Below are positions 24,440-37,700 of a stretch of DNA of 64,000 nt, piece after piece. The stretch covers positions 2,747,073 to 2,811,072 of the forward strand of contig NC_040032.1 of NCBI RefSeq assembly GCF_000972845.2. Direction: 5' to 3'. The notes under the pieces are model-generated. The model searched no databases and was not told the DNA's origin. It worked only from the letters and a program-made list of their open reading frames with translations. Every line of letters starts with the position of its first letter. Position 1 is the first letter of the stretch. The DNA is from Larimichthys crocea. Taxonomy: Eukaryota; Chordata; Actinopteri; Sciaenidae. A program made the position numbers and the translations under genes.

Positions 24440-24578
24440 AGACAAAGTATTCCATCCATTATCTATAACCACTTCCTCATCAGGGTCACGGTGGGGCTGG
24501 AGCCTATCCCAGCTGACTTAAGGCAAGAGGCGGGGTACACCCTGGACAAGTCGGCAGCTCATCGCAGGACACAAACAA
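24440..24578 (-). mobile_element. SINE fragment (tail region)
   Basis: CCATCCATTATCTATAACCA, then CTCATCAGGGTCACGGTGGG, GGAGCCTATCCCAGCTGACT and GGGGTACACCCTGGACAAGT. This block is highly characteristic of the tail half of a fish tRNA-derived SINE whose head lies on the minus strand. The head is missing here. A fragment from the other half of a similar element is at about 33,520-33,668. Confidence 0.75.
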
Positions 24579-27500
24579 AGTATTTTGTCACTGAATTTGG
24601 AGGACCTGTTAAATGTCCCCTATATCTCAGTAAAAACAAACTACATAGCATCTTATGTCATCATTTATGACCAGCCTTTAAACTTTCTGTCCCTTTCCCC
24701 AAGGAACATCATCATATTCAATTCAGGTATAGCTGTAACAGAGGTGATAAACTATAGCGAGAAAGACACTTGCAAATTACATGAACCGCAACCCTAATTT
24801 ATTGTTTGAGGTGCCAATCTTTTCCCTTTTTTTGTCTGTAACCTTCAGAGAGAATGTGACATTAGTGTCTTCAGATCTGATTTAAGACAACTATAGTTTT
24901 TTACATGCATCTGTAGCTTCACCGTTCCCTACCTTATCTCTCCTTCATTCCCTGTCATCATGCCATCAATCTGTAATTCCACCCTTTCACGTTTACCCCC
25001 TTTCCATCTCTGTCTTTCCTCCCACTTCCTCTAATACTCCTTCTCCCTCCTGTCTGTCTACCTGAGGGCAGAGCAAGAGAATTGAAAAGTACAATCTGAG
25101 TATCGTGCTGTGGAACAGTTGTCATTTAAAACTGCAAAGCCCTTGTCTCTTTTTTGTAGTAAACACCAGGTGATCATTACCTCCTCGCTGAAGTCTGCTG
25201 ACCTGAGGGGACAGTTCATCCTCAGAAAATCCTTGTATGACACTCTGAGTAATTCCACCTTTCCCCAGAAATTTGGTTTCTATGTGCCTTCAGGATAATG
25301 ACCGCTAAGGAGAAATTTAAGCCTGTGTTACTGCCTGATCTCTGTTCCGTTGTTGCCTGAAAATAGGTGCTGCTGTTATGAGAGCCAGTCAATACCATTC
25401 CCCCTGGGAGAGTGTCAGAAATAGTACAGTCAAAATAATGAGTAGGTGTCTTTTTGAAAGTGAGAGTTTCACCTTCGTTTTTTTTTTTTTTTTTTTTTTG
25501 CCTTTTTGCACTTCACTTAGGCCAACTGTTCAGAGAGAAAGGAAGGAAAAGAGAACAGAGGTACAACAGTGCACTGAATCCATTACAGGAATGGGTGGCA
25601 AAGATATATGCTACCCCAAGGCCCTCACAGTGTGAGACCTGCCAAGTCTAATGCACACACCTGCTTATGGTACTGTTGGACCCTTGGGGGTAAATAATAA
25701 AACTTAACACACACACACACACACATGCGCCGATATAAACACAACATGACACATATAATGAACATCTATTGATGCCAGGTTAAGGTAGGATGTGGTTCAG
25801 TAGCTGCAGAGGTTTTGAGGCATAAACAATTGGGAGAATAACTGTGTTGTACACGAGGTTAGACAACCAGTAGATTAAAAAGATTTAGAGAGGAGCTGCC
25901 TGCAGTCATCATTCTTGTACCTGGTTCGTGGATACAGCTTAAAGATAGAGACTGAGTTATAATTTACACATCCACAACAGTTAGCATGTAAATGTCGCAT
26001 CATGCCATCTGGGCAATAGAGGTTGTGGTTCAATGAGGCTTGCCTTGCACACTCCAAACCAGAACTATTATTTCTCAGTTTCTATCTGTACCATCAGAAT
26101 GCTGAAAATGTTTTAAATGAAGATCTATAGCAATCAGAGAGTGCATACTGTACCTGAGCAATGAAGCTCATATTGTGTTTAGTATTTAGGGAGGATGATG
26201 GAGATAATAGAATATACATGAACTGTTAATGTGGAGACACAGAGAGACGATTTACAATGGCAATCATTTAAACAGAGAGCAGCAAGAATCCTGACACATT
26301 AAATGATTCCTTCACAGCGATGCACCCAAAACAATTTCTCGCTCGAGTGACCATACTTGCTTGTTCCGCAATCTGATTAAGCAGAGTTTTGGTCAGGGAG
26401 GAGACAAGAGATGGTCTCACAGTACACACACATACTCTCTCTCTCTCCCCCTCTCTCTCTCTTACACTATCCATTTACTCTCAGCTTAATAACAGTCATC
26501 TGTAAGGATAATTGTAAGACTGATCTCGACATGCATGGGGTTAATGGTATCCATTTGTTAGATGAGTGTTTCTTCTGTGAGATGGCTTTTTGAAGCTGCA
26601 AGTTGCCACTGCTATCAGCACTTTCAAAGTATGGATAATAACTAACTCTATAAATGAAATCATTCAAATCCTGTATGTATGCATTAATGGATTGGAAATT
26701 ACATGCATCACAAGCACAACCAGACGCACACCAAATAACATACAGGTTTAACACGTGAGGCCAGGAGGTGACCTCATTAAGTCAGGAGAAAGTGATGTAA
26801 AACTTGATAAAACTTGCACTCATGGATGATTGAAATCTTAAATTAGTCCCTGAACTGGTGATAAAAAGATGCTGGAAAGCATGCTGACAGCATGAATTAT
26901 ACCCTGTTAGCCTTAATATGAGTCAGACAGTCCAATCTGGAGAGCAAAAATAAGACATGTGAGTGAGTTTTAGATGATGAGAGCATCAAAGCAACTCTTA
27001 CCGAAGGCATGTGATTAGACTTCAACTGCTTTCCTTGGAATTAAAAATGAAATGACATTCTTCAGCATTGTCCTACTTCACACACGGTATAGTACACTTT
27101 CAAATCAGAGAGCTGCACAGTAACAGTATTTAAAGACAGATCTTTTGTTGAATCCATTGACAGAAGTTCATTTGCATATAGTGCTTTATTAACTGGAAGG
27201 AAAAAAGAACAGCATTGGATGCTGCCTATATAGGCAGAGAAGACATTTTGACATGTCACAGTGGGATACTGGTGTGAATAATATTAATCATGGCTGAATT
27301 CCATTCAACTGCTTCAGTCTCAGGGTCTTAGTATTGTCACACTGTCATGGCCTACTGGGATGCTTAGGGAAGATAATTGTCATATTTGTTATCTTAGGTT
27401 TAGTCTTAAAAAACACTTTATGATTCACCTAAAATATGAACGCGAAACATCCCTATCATTTGGCTTTTTAAAAAAAGTCCCATTGTCCAACTTTTCTGCC

Positions 27501-27674
27501 ATAAAATTTGATTTGAAAAATGATTTGAAATCATTCTGATGATACACTGACTTATAATCAGGTGTCTTTATCATTCCCACTCTGCGCCCCATATGACAAA
27601 AAGTCAACTGGATCATATTTTATGCAGAAAATGTTTTCTGGTTTTTACCTCTGATGTCCTCCAGCTGCTCTGCA
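24579..27674. other. Gene-free DNA
   Basis: Low-complexity items only: T homopolymer 25,479-25,499, short CA run near 25,710-25,725, CT/TC run near 26,435-26,462. No supported exon or RNA gene. Confidence 0.45.
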
Positions 27675-27870
27675 TCAACTCACTGAGTTTCCTGATGAAC
27701 AGTAATATAAACTGCTGTGAACTGTAGCTGCTGTTAGCTAATGTTAGCTCAGGTTGTTGTATAGACTCCCTGGACTGTGAGCTCAAAGCATCTCAGGAGT
27801 GGTGTACCAGCATTTCAGACCACCAGGAAGAGGATGTTTTCAGCCCTGGAGCGTCAGGGAATGCTAATGG
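27675..27870. repeat. Interspersed repeat, partner of 13,830-14,030
   Basis: GAGTTTCCTGATGAACAG, GCTAATGTTAGCTCAGG and CCTGGACTGTGAGCTCA match the reverse complement of 13,830-14,030. The copies are diverged but collinear. Confidence 0.7.
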
Positions 27871-30279
27871 GGAGTGGAGCCAGTGTTACTCCAGTACCAC
27901 AGCTGGGCAGGCAGGCATTGTAACCAATTGCCTATTACCTGTAAGGCTCAGCAGCCTTTATGGACATATAGTGGTGACAGAGATGAAAAGACCAAAGAGG
28001 ACATAGACAGAGAAAGCAAATTCAAGTAAAAGAGAGCGTGAGCGATCAAGAAGACTCCAGAATAGAGTAAATATGGGACTGACATTTAGTCGCTGGCGAG
28101 AGCTTTGTGGAATAAAAGGCAGTTTCTGTTTCTGTGTTTCTTTTTAGGCTGCAGTGGAGGAGGGATAGTTATAAAAAGATTCCAACTTTGGATGATCTAA
28201 CTCTCACTTTTGAAGCCTCATATTAGCTTCAGCTGAACTTTGGAGATATTTTTTTGGACAGAATGGGGACTGTGGCCTCTGTCACTTCACACATTCAGTG
28301 TCCAAAGTTCCTGTTTTAGCTCATCAGCCAATGGTAGATAAGCATGCAAACTCATTTTATTTTGTATATTTTGTATCAAGCTATTCACAGAATATGTCTA
28401 CAGATGCCATGGCTCAGAATGTGCCATGTTAAACAGCCATGTATCTACAGTAGCCCTAAATGGACAAACTTGCAGTCAGCAACTACACTGCTAGATGCTA
28501 CCGAATCCTTCAAAAGAATCCTTCACAAAACTGTGATAACTCAGCATCACTTTCAAGGGTGATACATCCAAATGCCCTCCATCCCTGATGAAAAGATGCA
28601 GAAGCAACTGCACAGGACAACCACTTAAGGAGAGTGATATTATGGTTACATAGTGTGTGATGTGGAAGGAAAGGAGACACCGACCAGAGCGCCTTGCAGA
28701 CTTTGTGACAGACTGACCAGCGTTCAGTGTATCAGGATCAGCCACATAGAGCTGGTAGTCAGAGCCAGCCAGCCATAAGCAGCTACTGTCATCCTCTCTA
28801 TGTCTGCTCTGGAAACAGAGAGCCCGCTGAAGCTTTGACAGGCACGAGAAGCACACTCATGGCCTTTTGTAAAAGTTTCTGTGTGGTGTCTGTGTTATAC
28901 CTGAGCCAGCAGCTCAAAGAAACTTTCTGGTGTCTGCGTGTTTGTGTGAGTGTGTGTGTGTGTGCCAAAAACATAGACATTGTGTGGAATACTAATACTA
29001 AACTGCCAGTACACATAAAAATAAATAAAACAACAACACAGCGGTGTAAATCTGGCCTGTGATTCCAAATGATTTACCAGACACCTGGCCAGTGGCCTCG
29101 GATTATTTTCCCACCAGACCTCATACCTGCATTTGGCACTCTGTGGGTGTTCATTTTGGACAAGAGGACCAAAACTGCTTTCAGTTTAAATAAAAATGAC
29201 ATGCAGATAGTTTGAAGCCATACTAAAAAAAAATGTGAACCTATCCACCACACCATGTGTCTTTACACTGTGCCTAATGTGTGATAATCCTCCCTATTAG
29301 TCACACTAAGGAGTACATAATTGCAAGTTAAACACAGAATGAGGATACGTAATTTAGCAAATAATTAAAGCCATTACATCAGACAGGGAAACACTTAGCA
29401 CATGGTGATTTAGTCAAAACACTTATTGTGTGACTCATCAGTTCAAGTAATTACACTTTAGGATTAGGATGGAGAAAAAAAAAAGTTTAATGGTGTGTCC
29501 TTAAATTTAACTAATTTTTAGTAAATTCAATAATTTTTTGACTCTGCAAAATAATTAGTGTCTTTTCTTTGAATTCTGTCCACTGTAACTAACATAGTTT
29601 TCATGTTATCCTTTTATTATTCTCTTTGAGCTGTGAGAGGAAATGATGCAAATATCAGCCTTGCTGAATTTGACTTGGCGAGATCCACAAGAAGTTGTGA
29701 CTCACGGATAACTTTTTATAACGTTATAGTTCACCTCAGTTTAATGTCTGTACTGAAGTTGCTTTCTCATGGTTTTGTCTGTGTTATTTAAAGAACCTCG
29801 AATTTGTGATAAAAGTCTGTTTGATTTGTCCTCGAATCGACAGTTCTAGATGAGGTCCCTGAGGGTCTGCTGGAGAAAATTCTCTCTCATTCTCAGGTGT
29901 GTCAAAAACTCATTTAAAAAAAAATATTTTACATACCTGAAATACTATGACAGGTACTCTTTAGATTAGACTTTCAAAAAAAGTCAGACTCCACTGAGTC
30001 GTGAATGTAAGAATGAAGGTTCAGTGCTAAACTAAGAACTCGACTTGCACAGACACACGCAGTACACACAGAAACACACGTATGTATAAGCGTTACAAAG
30101 AAACACACTAAAAGGGAGGCGTTATTTCAGTGTGAAAGCTTACTAATCCTCGATATATTCCATAAAGGTAAAGGTTTTCAGTGTGACAGCAAAAGACATC
30201 AAATGTCATGTTTACTTTCCAACACTGATGCACTCGGCTCCAGTCCAATGACAGGCAGTCCTACAACTATCAAACAACT

Positions 30280-30281
<2 letters not shown>
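27871..30281. other. Gene-free DNA upstream of grxcr2
   Basis: No clear exon. A short GT run occurs near 28,945-28,965. Untranslated upstream exons or enhancers of grxcr2 could lie here but nothing in the sequence marks them. Confidence 0.4.

Positions 30282-30322
<41 letters not shown>
30282..30322. repeat. (CA)n microsatellite
   Basis: Pure CA run of about 20 units, 484 bp upstream of the grxcr2 start codon. Confidence 0.95.
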
Positions 30323-30324
<2 letters not shown>

Positions 30325-30805
30325 CCTCACTCTCTCTTTCTCTTTCTGGCACATACAAACACACAGTCTTCCTCCACACAAGCTCCAACAACCCTCTATT
30401 CTGGTGATCATAATTATTTGATGACGGAGCTTCTGGTTTCTCAACCACGCTTTTGTACACACGATCTAGCTGTGAATAATTTAGCACAGGGAGCTAGAAA
30501 GGTGGTCCCTTAAAACAGCAGGTGCAGTCAAACTCAGGAGGCTGGACACACACCGAGAGAGCTTTATCTCTATCTTTATCTAGTCATCCACCCACTTCTC
30601 AACAAACAGCTCTTCATTCAGGCTCTCATCCACCCTTTGCCTCCATCAAGCCGTATATCAGCCCATTCTTTTCATCCAATCCATCCGTGTATTCCTCCAT
30701 CACACCGGGCACCATCGGGTGTCTAGCTAATGACATTTCGCCCCAGGTAAGGAGCTTCTTGGATGGACTGACGCCCTCTTAGCATCCCTTCCTTTGTCAG
30801 CCACC

Positions 30806-30862
30806 ATGGAGGAACTCCAGACAAAACTGAATCAACGCTATGAAGGCAACAAGCCCAGAAAG
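30806..30862 (+). CDS. grxcr2: grxcr2 coding exon 1
   Basis: 19 codons, from an ATG in a strong context (CCACCATGG, near-perfect Kozak) to the donor AAG|GTGAGT. It ends in KPRK, after which exon 2 continues in frame. The 5'UTR boundary is not determined. Confidence 0.92.
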
Positions 30863-31710
30863 GTGAGTTATTGACATGATCACTTTCAATTTCATGGGTT
30901 TCAAAGTGCTTTTAGTTTTTAGTGTTGAGTAAAAAAACGTATTGAGGTCATTGCAGAGTCTCTGTTTAAATGATATTTTATGCTTTAACATCAGTGGCAT
31001 ATTGCTTTATGCTGTAGCCGGAGCTGGAGTGTTTAAAGATCTCAGCTTTAAACTACATCTGATGTTGTTTAAGTGCAAACTGAGCGAGGGAATGGAACAG
31101 GATGTTAGCTTGTGTGTTGAAATGCTGCAAATGTTTGTACAGCGTGCGCACTGATCTGATCAAACAGCATTTTTCTTCATTATCATCATTCGTCTTTTCT
31201 ATGCAAGCAAGCTGTGCAAATTAGTCAATATACAGTAGCTAACGCGCAAGTGCATCAAACTGTTAGTGGAGTGGAGTTCAAAAAAAAAAAAAGTGTCACC
31301 TTCAACTCAAAACTGCAGGTGAGGTTCAAGCTGGCGTCGTCCTACAGCGGCCGGGTGCTGAAGCATGTGTATGAAGACGGCCAGGAGCTGGACAGTCCAG
31401 AAGAGAAATACCCTCACAGTTTTGTTCACCGCAAGATCCCTCCCAGCCACCTGGAGGTGGAGCAGCTCTGTGGGTTTGAGGACACTCAGGGGGACCAACA
31501 GGGTGGGTTTTTATTATTGTGTACCACTGTGTCTTTATACTGCACTGAGGTTTGTTTGTGTGGGTGCTGTGTAAGCTGGTAACCATAGAGCCAACAACAT
31601 GATTTATATACTGTATATGGTGGAATGGTTTAGTAATATAATCTATAATATTATATAATAATATAATAATGGCTGTGTATGCTTGAGACTTTGCTGCACT
31701 AATCTTTGTG

Positions 31711-31751
<41 letters not shown>

Positions 31752-34700
31752 CGAAACGTATGTCACGTTTCTACATGCTATGTTTTTTCGTCGGTCATTT
31801 TTTTATGAATTAAACTCAGTTGTTAGCAATCAACAGATAACAATCTAGCCAATCAAGCGAAGTGAAGATGTTATTAAAGAAATAACAACAGCATGTACCA
31901 GAGGAGGTCAATCAAACTGTGACCTTGGAAGAATTACTGATTTCTAAGAAGAAATGCTAAAGTACTGAGCCGTTTTAGTCTGCTTGTTAAAATCTAATTT
32001 ATTTTTTTCACATTTCTACTACAGTGAAAATTCAAAAGACTGTTAGAATTGTGTAGTTAAAGTGAAAAGATTTTTTTCTTATCATTAATGATTTGCTTTA
32101 GTTTTTCTTGTATGGCCTGTTGGAGAAGAATATTTAGATATAGAGATCTCTCATTCCCAAACAGTTTGTTAATCTAATGTAATCTAACAAAAAAAAAAAA
32201 AAGCAAAAAGCACTCACTCTTATCTATCCACTCATTTTGAGCCTTACTTTTAATATCTGTTAAATACTTCTAGCTTTCCTAAAGTTGAGTTATGTTGTTT
32301 ACATTGCGCTTTGTTGAACATCACTGATCTGTTGTCTGATTGTTCCTGCGGGGTACTACCTGAATGTTTTATGTCAACTCATTACTTTATTCATGATTCT
32401 GATCACGTGGCTTATAAATTAGCATTTAACATGCTGAAAACCTCAGTGTTAACAGGTGATAACCAGCTTCACGTTTATAAACCACGATAGATAGATATTA
32501 ATTTTTTAGTAACCCAAACAGAGACTAAAGGCCAACAGCTAGTCATGGAGGTTGGCTGCAAGACAGCTTCTAAAAACTCAGAAATGATGAACTTCAATAC
32601 ATCACGTAACATGCTGCCAACAATATTGTTATGCTTCGTATAATGGATGCTGCCTTCACCGAACCAAGGGTAATTCAATCAAAAAACTAACAGCTGGAAC
32701 ATTCATCGATCATGACAGTTTTTTCTGGAGTCAAATTTCCTTCTTTGGTTTCATTAAAGTGGATGTGACCCCTGGTTCGCCGTGGAGATTATGCACATGG
32801 AAATACGTGCAGTTTGGCTGAAACTAGGACTTGAGTCTCAAATCTCTGGTACAAGTTCTCACTATCCTGACAACATGTTTTATTCTGCACCCAGGTGTCT
32901 ATCCTCCAACAGGGCTCATTGCCCAGAGAATAAATGTGTACCGAGGAATGGGAAGCTACAAGCCTGCTGCAGGCCAGACCGAGCAAGCAGACGGAGATGC
33001 CACAGTAAGCAAAGCTGCCTTTGAATGAGCTAAACTTTTATCTAAATATATAAATATTATATTAATCAAGATCAACTCTGATTAGATTTCCCACTAGCGG
33101 TGTCACTTTCTTCCATCTGAATGTCAAGTACTTAAACCTGCCTTAATTGTTTTAATTCATTCTCTAGTGCAGCTTAAATGAACTGGAATGAAAAATAATA
33201 TGATTTTGCTGAATGTTAATTAAACGTGATCTTAAAAACAACAGTTTGGTAACAGAACAAAAACATTACATCTCAATAATTGTTTTACTGGGAGTGCAAC
33301 CTGAGAGGAAGAGTCAGTATTATGGTGAAAGAATAAGAAAACATCAATGGCCTCGCCTGTCAGTCCCGTGTGTGCACAATAAATAGATCAAATGAGCCCA
33401 CTTGGGTATTTAGCACTTGTGTGATGCCCCTGCATATTTTGGTGAAATCAGCCCATCTACTTTGACTTGTGGTCGATGCAAATTCTGAGGTCTTTCCAAC
33501 TAAATAGCATAAAATTAATATCCATCCATCCATCAATCCATGGCTGATACGTTCACACTCACATTCATACCTAGGGGCAATTTAAAGTCAGAGGAAGCCG
33601 GAGTACCCGGAGAAAACCCACGCAAAGCGCCGGAGGTGATAGTGCTAACCACTGCACCACTGTGCAGAAATAGAGGTTGATGAGTGTCCTTTCATAAAAG
33701 CAGATGAACCTGACATACAACTACTTTGTTGAGTCACATTTTCCTGACAGCCGTCACTTTTTCTGTCGTTAAGACACTTTATCTTGCTGTTTTGGTAGTG
33801 TGTCCAATGTGACATTACTGTAAACTAATTGCAACGCTGATAGTCATTTTTTTTTATTTTGTTTATTAAGCCACCTTTTTCTACGAGCCAAGAGAAGAAG
33901 GAAATAATTAGGTTTTCGCCCCACTTCTAATGTTACTTTGTGCTGTTTACAAGGCTTTTTATCAGAAGGTAGGTCCACTAAGCTTATGTGTAATTATTAA
34001 AGTTAAAATATCCTCTGCTCCTGGATGTCTTTCAAGTGGATGTATTGTAAAACCAAACTTTATTCTAAAAGCAGGTGTTTGTGGTGGGGCTGTGTTTTTT
34101 CACAGTAAAAAAAAACTTTAGCTACACCATCACTAAGACTTTTTTTTCTGATTCTCTTCGATCTGCAGGCACAATCAGCACACACACACACACACACTTA
34201 CTCAGTTACATCATTAACTGTGATGAAGTGTTTGTCACAGTACAGATGGCCTGAAAGCCACAGATCTCTTCTTTTACTGTCCTGAACTGCTTGATTCACC
34301 CAAAAAGGACTGTAGTCAGTCTGAAGACAGGGAAAGGAAAAATACTGCATGGGCCTTGGCCATTGTTGCCCTGGAGAAGAAACCAGTCACAGATTATAGT
34401 GCTAGCAAATTTAAAATCATTGTTGCATAACATAATTCTAAGCTCTGTGAATGGTTGCTCCCTGCAAAAATGCACCTTGGGAATCATAGTTAAAGGACTT
34501 GCGTGTAGGATTTAGTGGCATCTAGTGGTGACATTGCAGATTGGTAACCAACTGAATACTCCTTGCTTCACCATCCTCTTCCAAGTAGAACCAACAGTGG
34601 CCACAAATCTCATGAAAAACCCAGGAGGGCCTATCTAGAAGCTTGGTTTGTCTGTTCTAAGCTACTGTAGAAACATGGACTCTCATGAATAGATATTTAT

Positions 34701-37700
34701 AGCTATAAATGCTCTCGTGAATAGATGTTTTCCCAACCAGTGTGTTGAGCACAGTAACAGTCTCAGATTCCTTCCTCTACTGCAAGAAATTGGTATAACA
34801 CTAGAAACATTGTTAGTTTAACATATGTACTTTATGGATGTGATGTCTAGAATTATATAATTTAACACCTACAGTAAAGCTCTGTTAACACCAGGACATT
34901 GTGGTTTTGTGTTCCTGACACCCTTTGAATGGCAAATGACTAATTTTGGAGCATGATCACTGTGCAAAATCTCTTTGTATGTACTTACATAAAAGGAATT
35001 ATAATAAGAAAGTATCACAGCTCTTTGTTAGAGTGGGTATGTCGTTTTCATACCCCACAGAGCATAACTAGTGTACATATGCTAAAAAACAAACAGGCTC
35101 ACTAAAATAAACACATACACAATTACCAGCCAGCGCAAAGTAATTTATTAATTCATTCATACATCTTTAGAACAGAACAAGCAATCAGGACTTAAAATAG
35201 AAAATGGGAAGATTCCTTGGGTAATTAAAGCATCAACTACATGCTGCTCAGTGGAAATTGTACAACAATTGAAGTGGAACAATAACAGCAACAAAATTGT
35301 TCATCTGACAGGAAAAAGCCACTGTTACTGAGCCGCTGTGGCAGTAGCTTCATTAGTGCAGCAGGCTGAGAGGGAGGTCAACTACATCGCCTGCTGGCTT
35401 AGTGTCAGTTTCATTCTTTTATCCTCTAAACAAAGGCACGCTTGGCCCTGGTGACCAAGGCCAGTATTTATCACATTTATCAGTGGAAAGCAGCAATCTG
35501 GATTTAGTTTATCCTTTTAGGGTTTCACAGAAAGGATGGCACGGTGGTCCTAGCGGAGCGCCGCATACTGTACAAGATCTAATGAGTTCCTCATAGGACT
35601 AAAATGCTTTCTCTTTCTGTTTAATAATATATTACAGACAGTCAATAGAGAAAAAAAAGGCTCTTTAACATTCAACAATGCAGATATGATACTGAAATGG
35701 GAGGAGCTGTTTCAGGCTCGTCTGGCTAAAATAAGCTCATTCATTTTTACCATAAAAGTTCATTTTTATTATTCACTTTCCCCATTGTCATGACCTACAG
35801 CTAGAATACTCTCTCCCAGTGAAGTCATCAGTGTAAACTGTGTTAAAAAATATCTGGTTCTTCAATAAAAAGTTGGTACAAGCCTGTGAACATAAAAACT
35901 TCAAGGTAGAAGTCAAATGTGTTAGATTTATGGGGATCGATTGGCACAATATTAAATGTTGTATTCATTTATTTAGAATATTTATGCATCCTTTTATTAG
36001 TGTGTTATATTCCTCTTCTACAGAATCACCATGTCTCTATAGTAGCTCAGAACAGACAAACCAAACACTTGTTCTAGATAGGGTCATTTTGCTTTTACAT
36101 TAGTTTCGTGGCCACTGTACATGATTGTAAGGGAAGGGTAAGACAAGGAGTATTCACTTGGTTAGCAATCTGGAATGTCACCTCTAGATGCCACTAAATT
36201 CTACACAGGAGTCATATAACTATGATTCCCATGGTGTATTTTGGTAAAACAGCAACCATTTACAGAGCTTAGAATTATGTTGCATAATGATGCTTCTGAA
36301 TTTGCTAGCGCTACAATCTGAGACTGGCTTCTTCTCCATGGCAACGACAGCCGAGGCCCATGCAGTATTTTTAGCCACTCACCATGCCAAAATGACTGAC
36401 ACCATTAAATAAGCCTAAAGGCTCATTATGCAGGAGACTGCTGTGCTTCTATGTTAAGTAAGATTGAGAATGTTGTTAATACTACCACAAGGCTATGGTC
36501 ATCACATCCCATGGACAATCAAATTTAGATTAGATGCAATAAATATATAATAACATAAGAGATCCTACATTTTTCTAGTATAAAATATATTGTCTTCTAG
36601 ATATTTAAAGAGGAATTACTGCAGTTTACAGTTTCATCACCAGCTTCCTCAATAGACCAGAACACAGCTACTGTTGTGTTTTGCTCAAGGGGTGTGACTC
36701 TTACACTGCATTCATCTAGAAAACCTCTTCTCACCCACACATAAAGCCCACAGCTAAACATGGGCTTGGTCTTTCAGAGTGGCAGGAAAGAAATCTTGGA
36801 AATGCAGACAAGATCTGACACAAGTAGATATGTAAATAACTAAAATACTCAATGGTTCTTTCAGTCCTCAGTGTTGGACTTTGGCAAAATCATCATCTAT
36901 ACCAGCAATCTGCGTATCATCAGAGCACCACCGAGGAAACCTGAAGTGTTGCAGCATCATGCAGTGCCTCTTGTGGACATGGAGGGACACCCAAAGGCGA
37001 AGGAGAGGGGAAGCAGGAGGAGGGCTAAAGCTCATCGTACACAGGACGGGGAGGAGAAGGAGAAGGAGAAGAGGAAGGAGAAGGAGAAGAAGAAGGAGAA
37101 GGAGAAGGAGAAAGAGAAGGAGAAAGAGAAGGAGGAGAAGCAGATCAGTGACACTGAGACCAAGGTAATGATCCTTGGCCAAATTATTCTCAGTGGAGTG
37201 GTAGAGTTTTTATCACCCCGTTTCTGTTTCATGGTATTCTCAATCTCACAGTATCCTCTTTCTCTCTTTCTCTGCATACGCCCTCAGCCAGTCTTTCTCC
37301 ACTTTATCTTTCTGCTCTGAAGAGAATAACTGCAGGATTGCCTCTGCAGCCATTGTTGTAATTTGTAACTGTTCACAGAGGGGTGTTTATTCTTGTCCCA
37401 CAACCTCTCTGTCTTTAACTGCCACCTTACTTGTGCCCCTTCTCTTCTTTTTTTCCTGTTGCCCCCTCCCACTGCAGCCTAACATCTAGCAACCCATTGT
37501 CCTAGTATTATCTGTCAACTGTGAACAGATACTGATGAGTCCACAGTTTTGCTCTGCCCTTGCAGCATTTGCCTGCCACTCGCCAGCCTGCAAGGATACC
37601 CAGCTCGCTATTATCCCCTCCCTCTCACCTCCTTGGCTGATTACTGTTCTCTTCCCCTCACTCCCCCCATTCTTTTCTCACCTCACTCGTTATTTTCTCT

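Larger units (their letters stand above)
33005..36864 (+). other. grxcr2 intron 3
   Basis: GT-AG intron of 3,860 bp, the largest in the gene. It holds a SINE fragment at 33,520-33,668 and the inverted pair 34,342-34,678 / 36,029-36,368. No internal exon is supported. Confidence 0.85.

Noticed and set aside
36868..37277. Antisense Leu/Phe/Ser-rich frames over grxcr2 exon 4
   Set aside because: They are the complement of the GAG/AAG tract and the sense exon has firm splice sites and homology.
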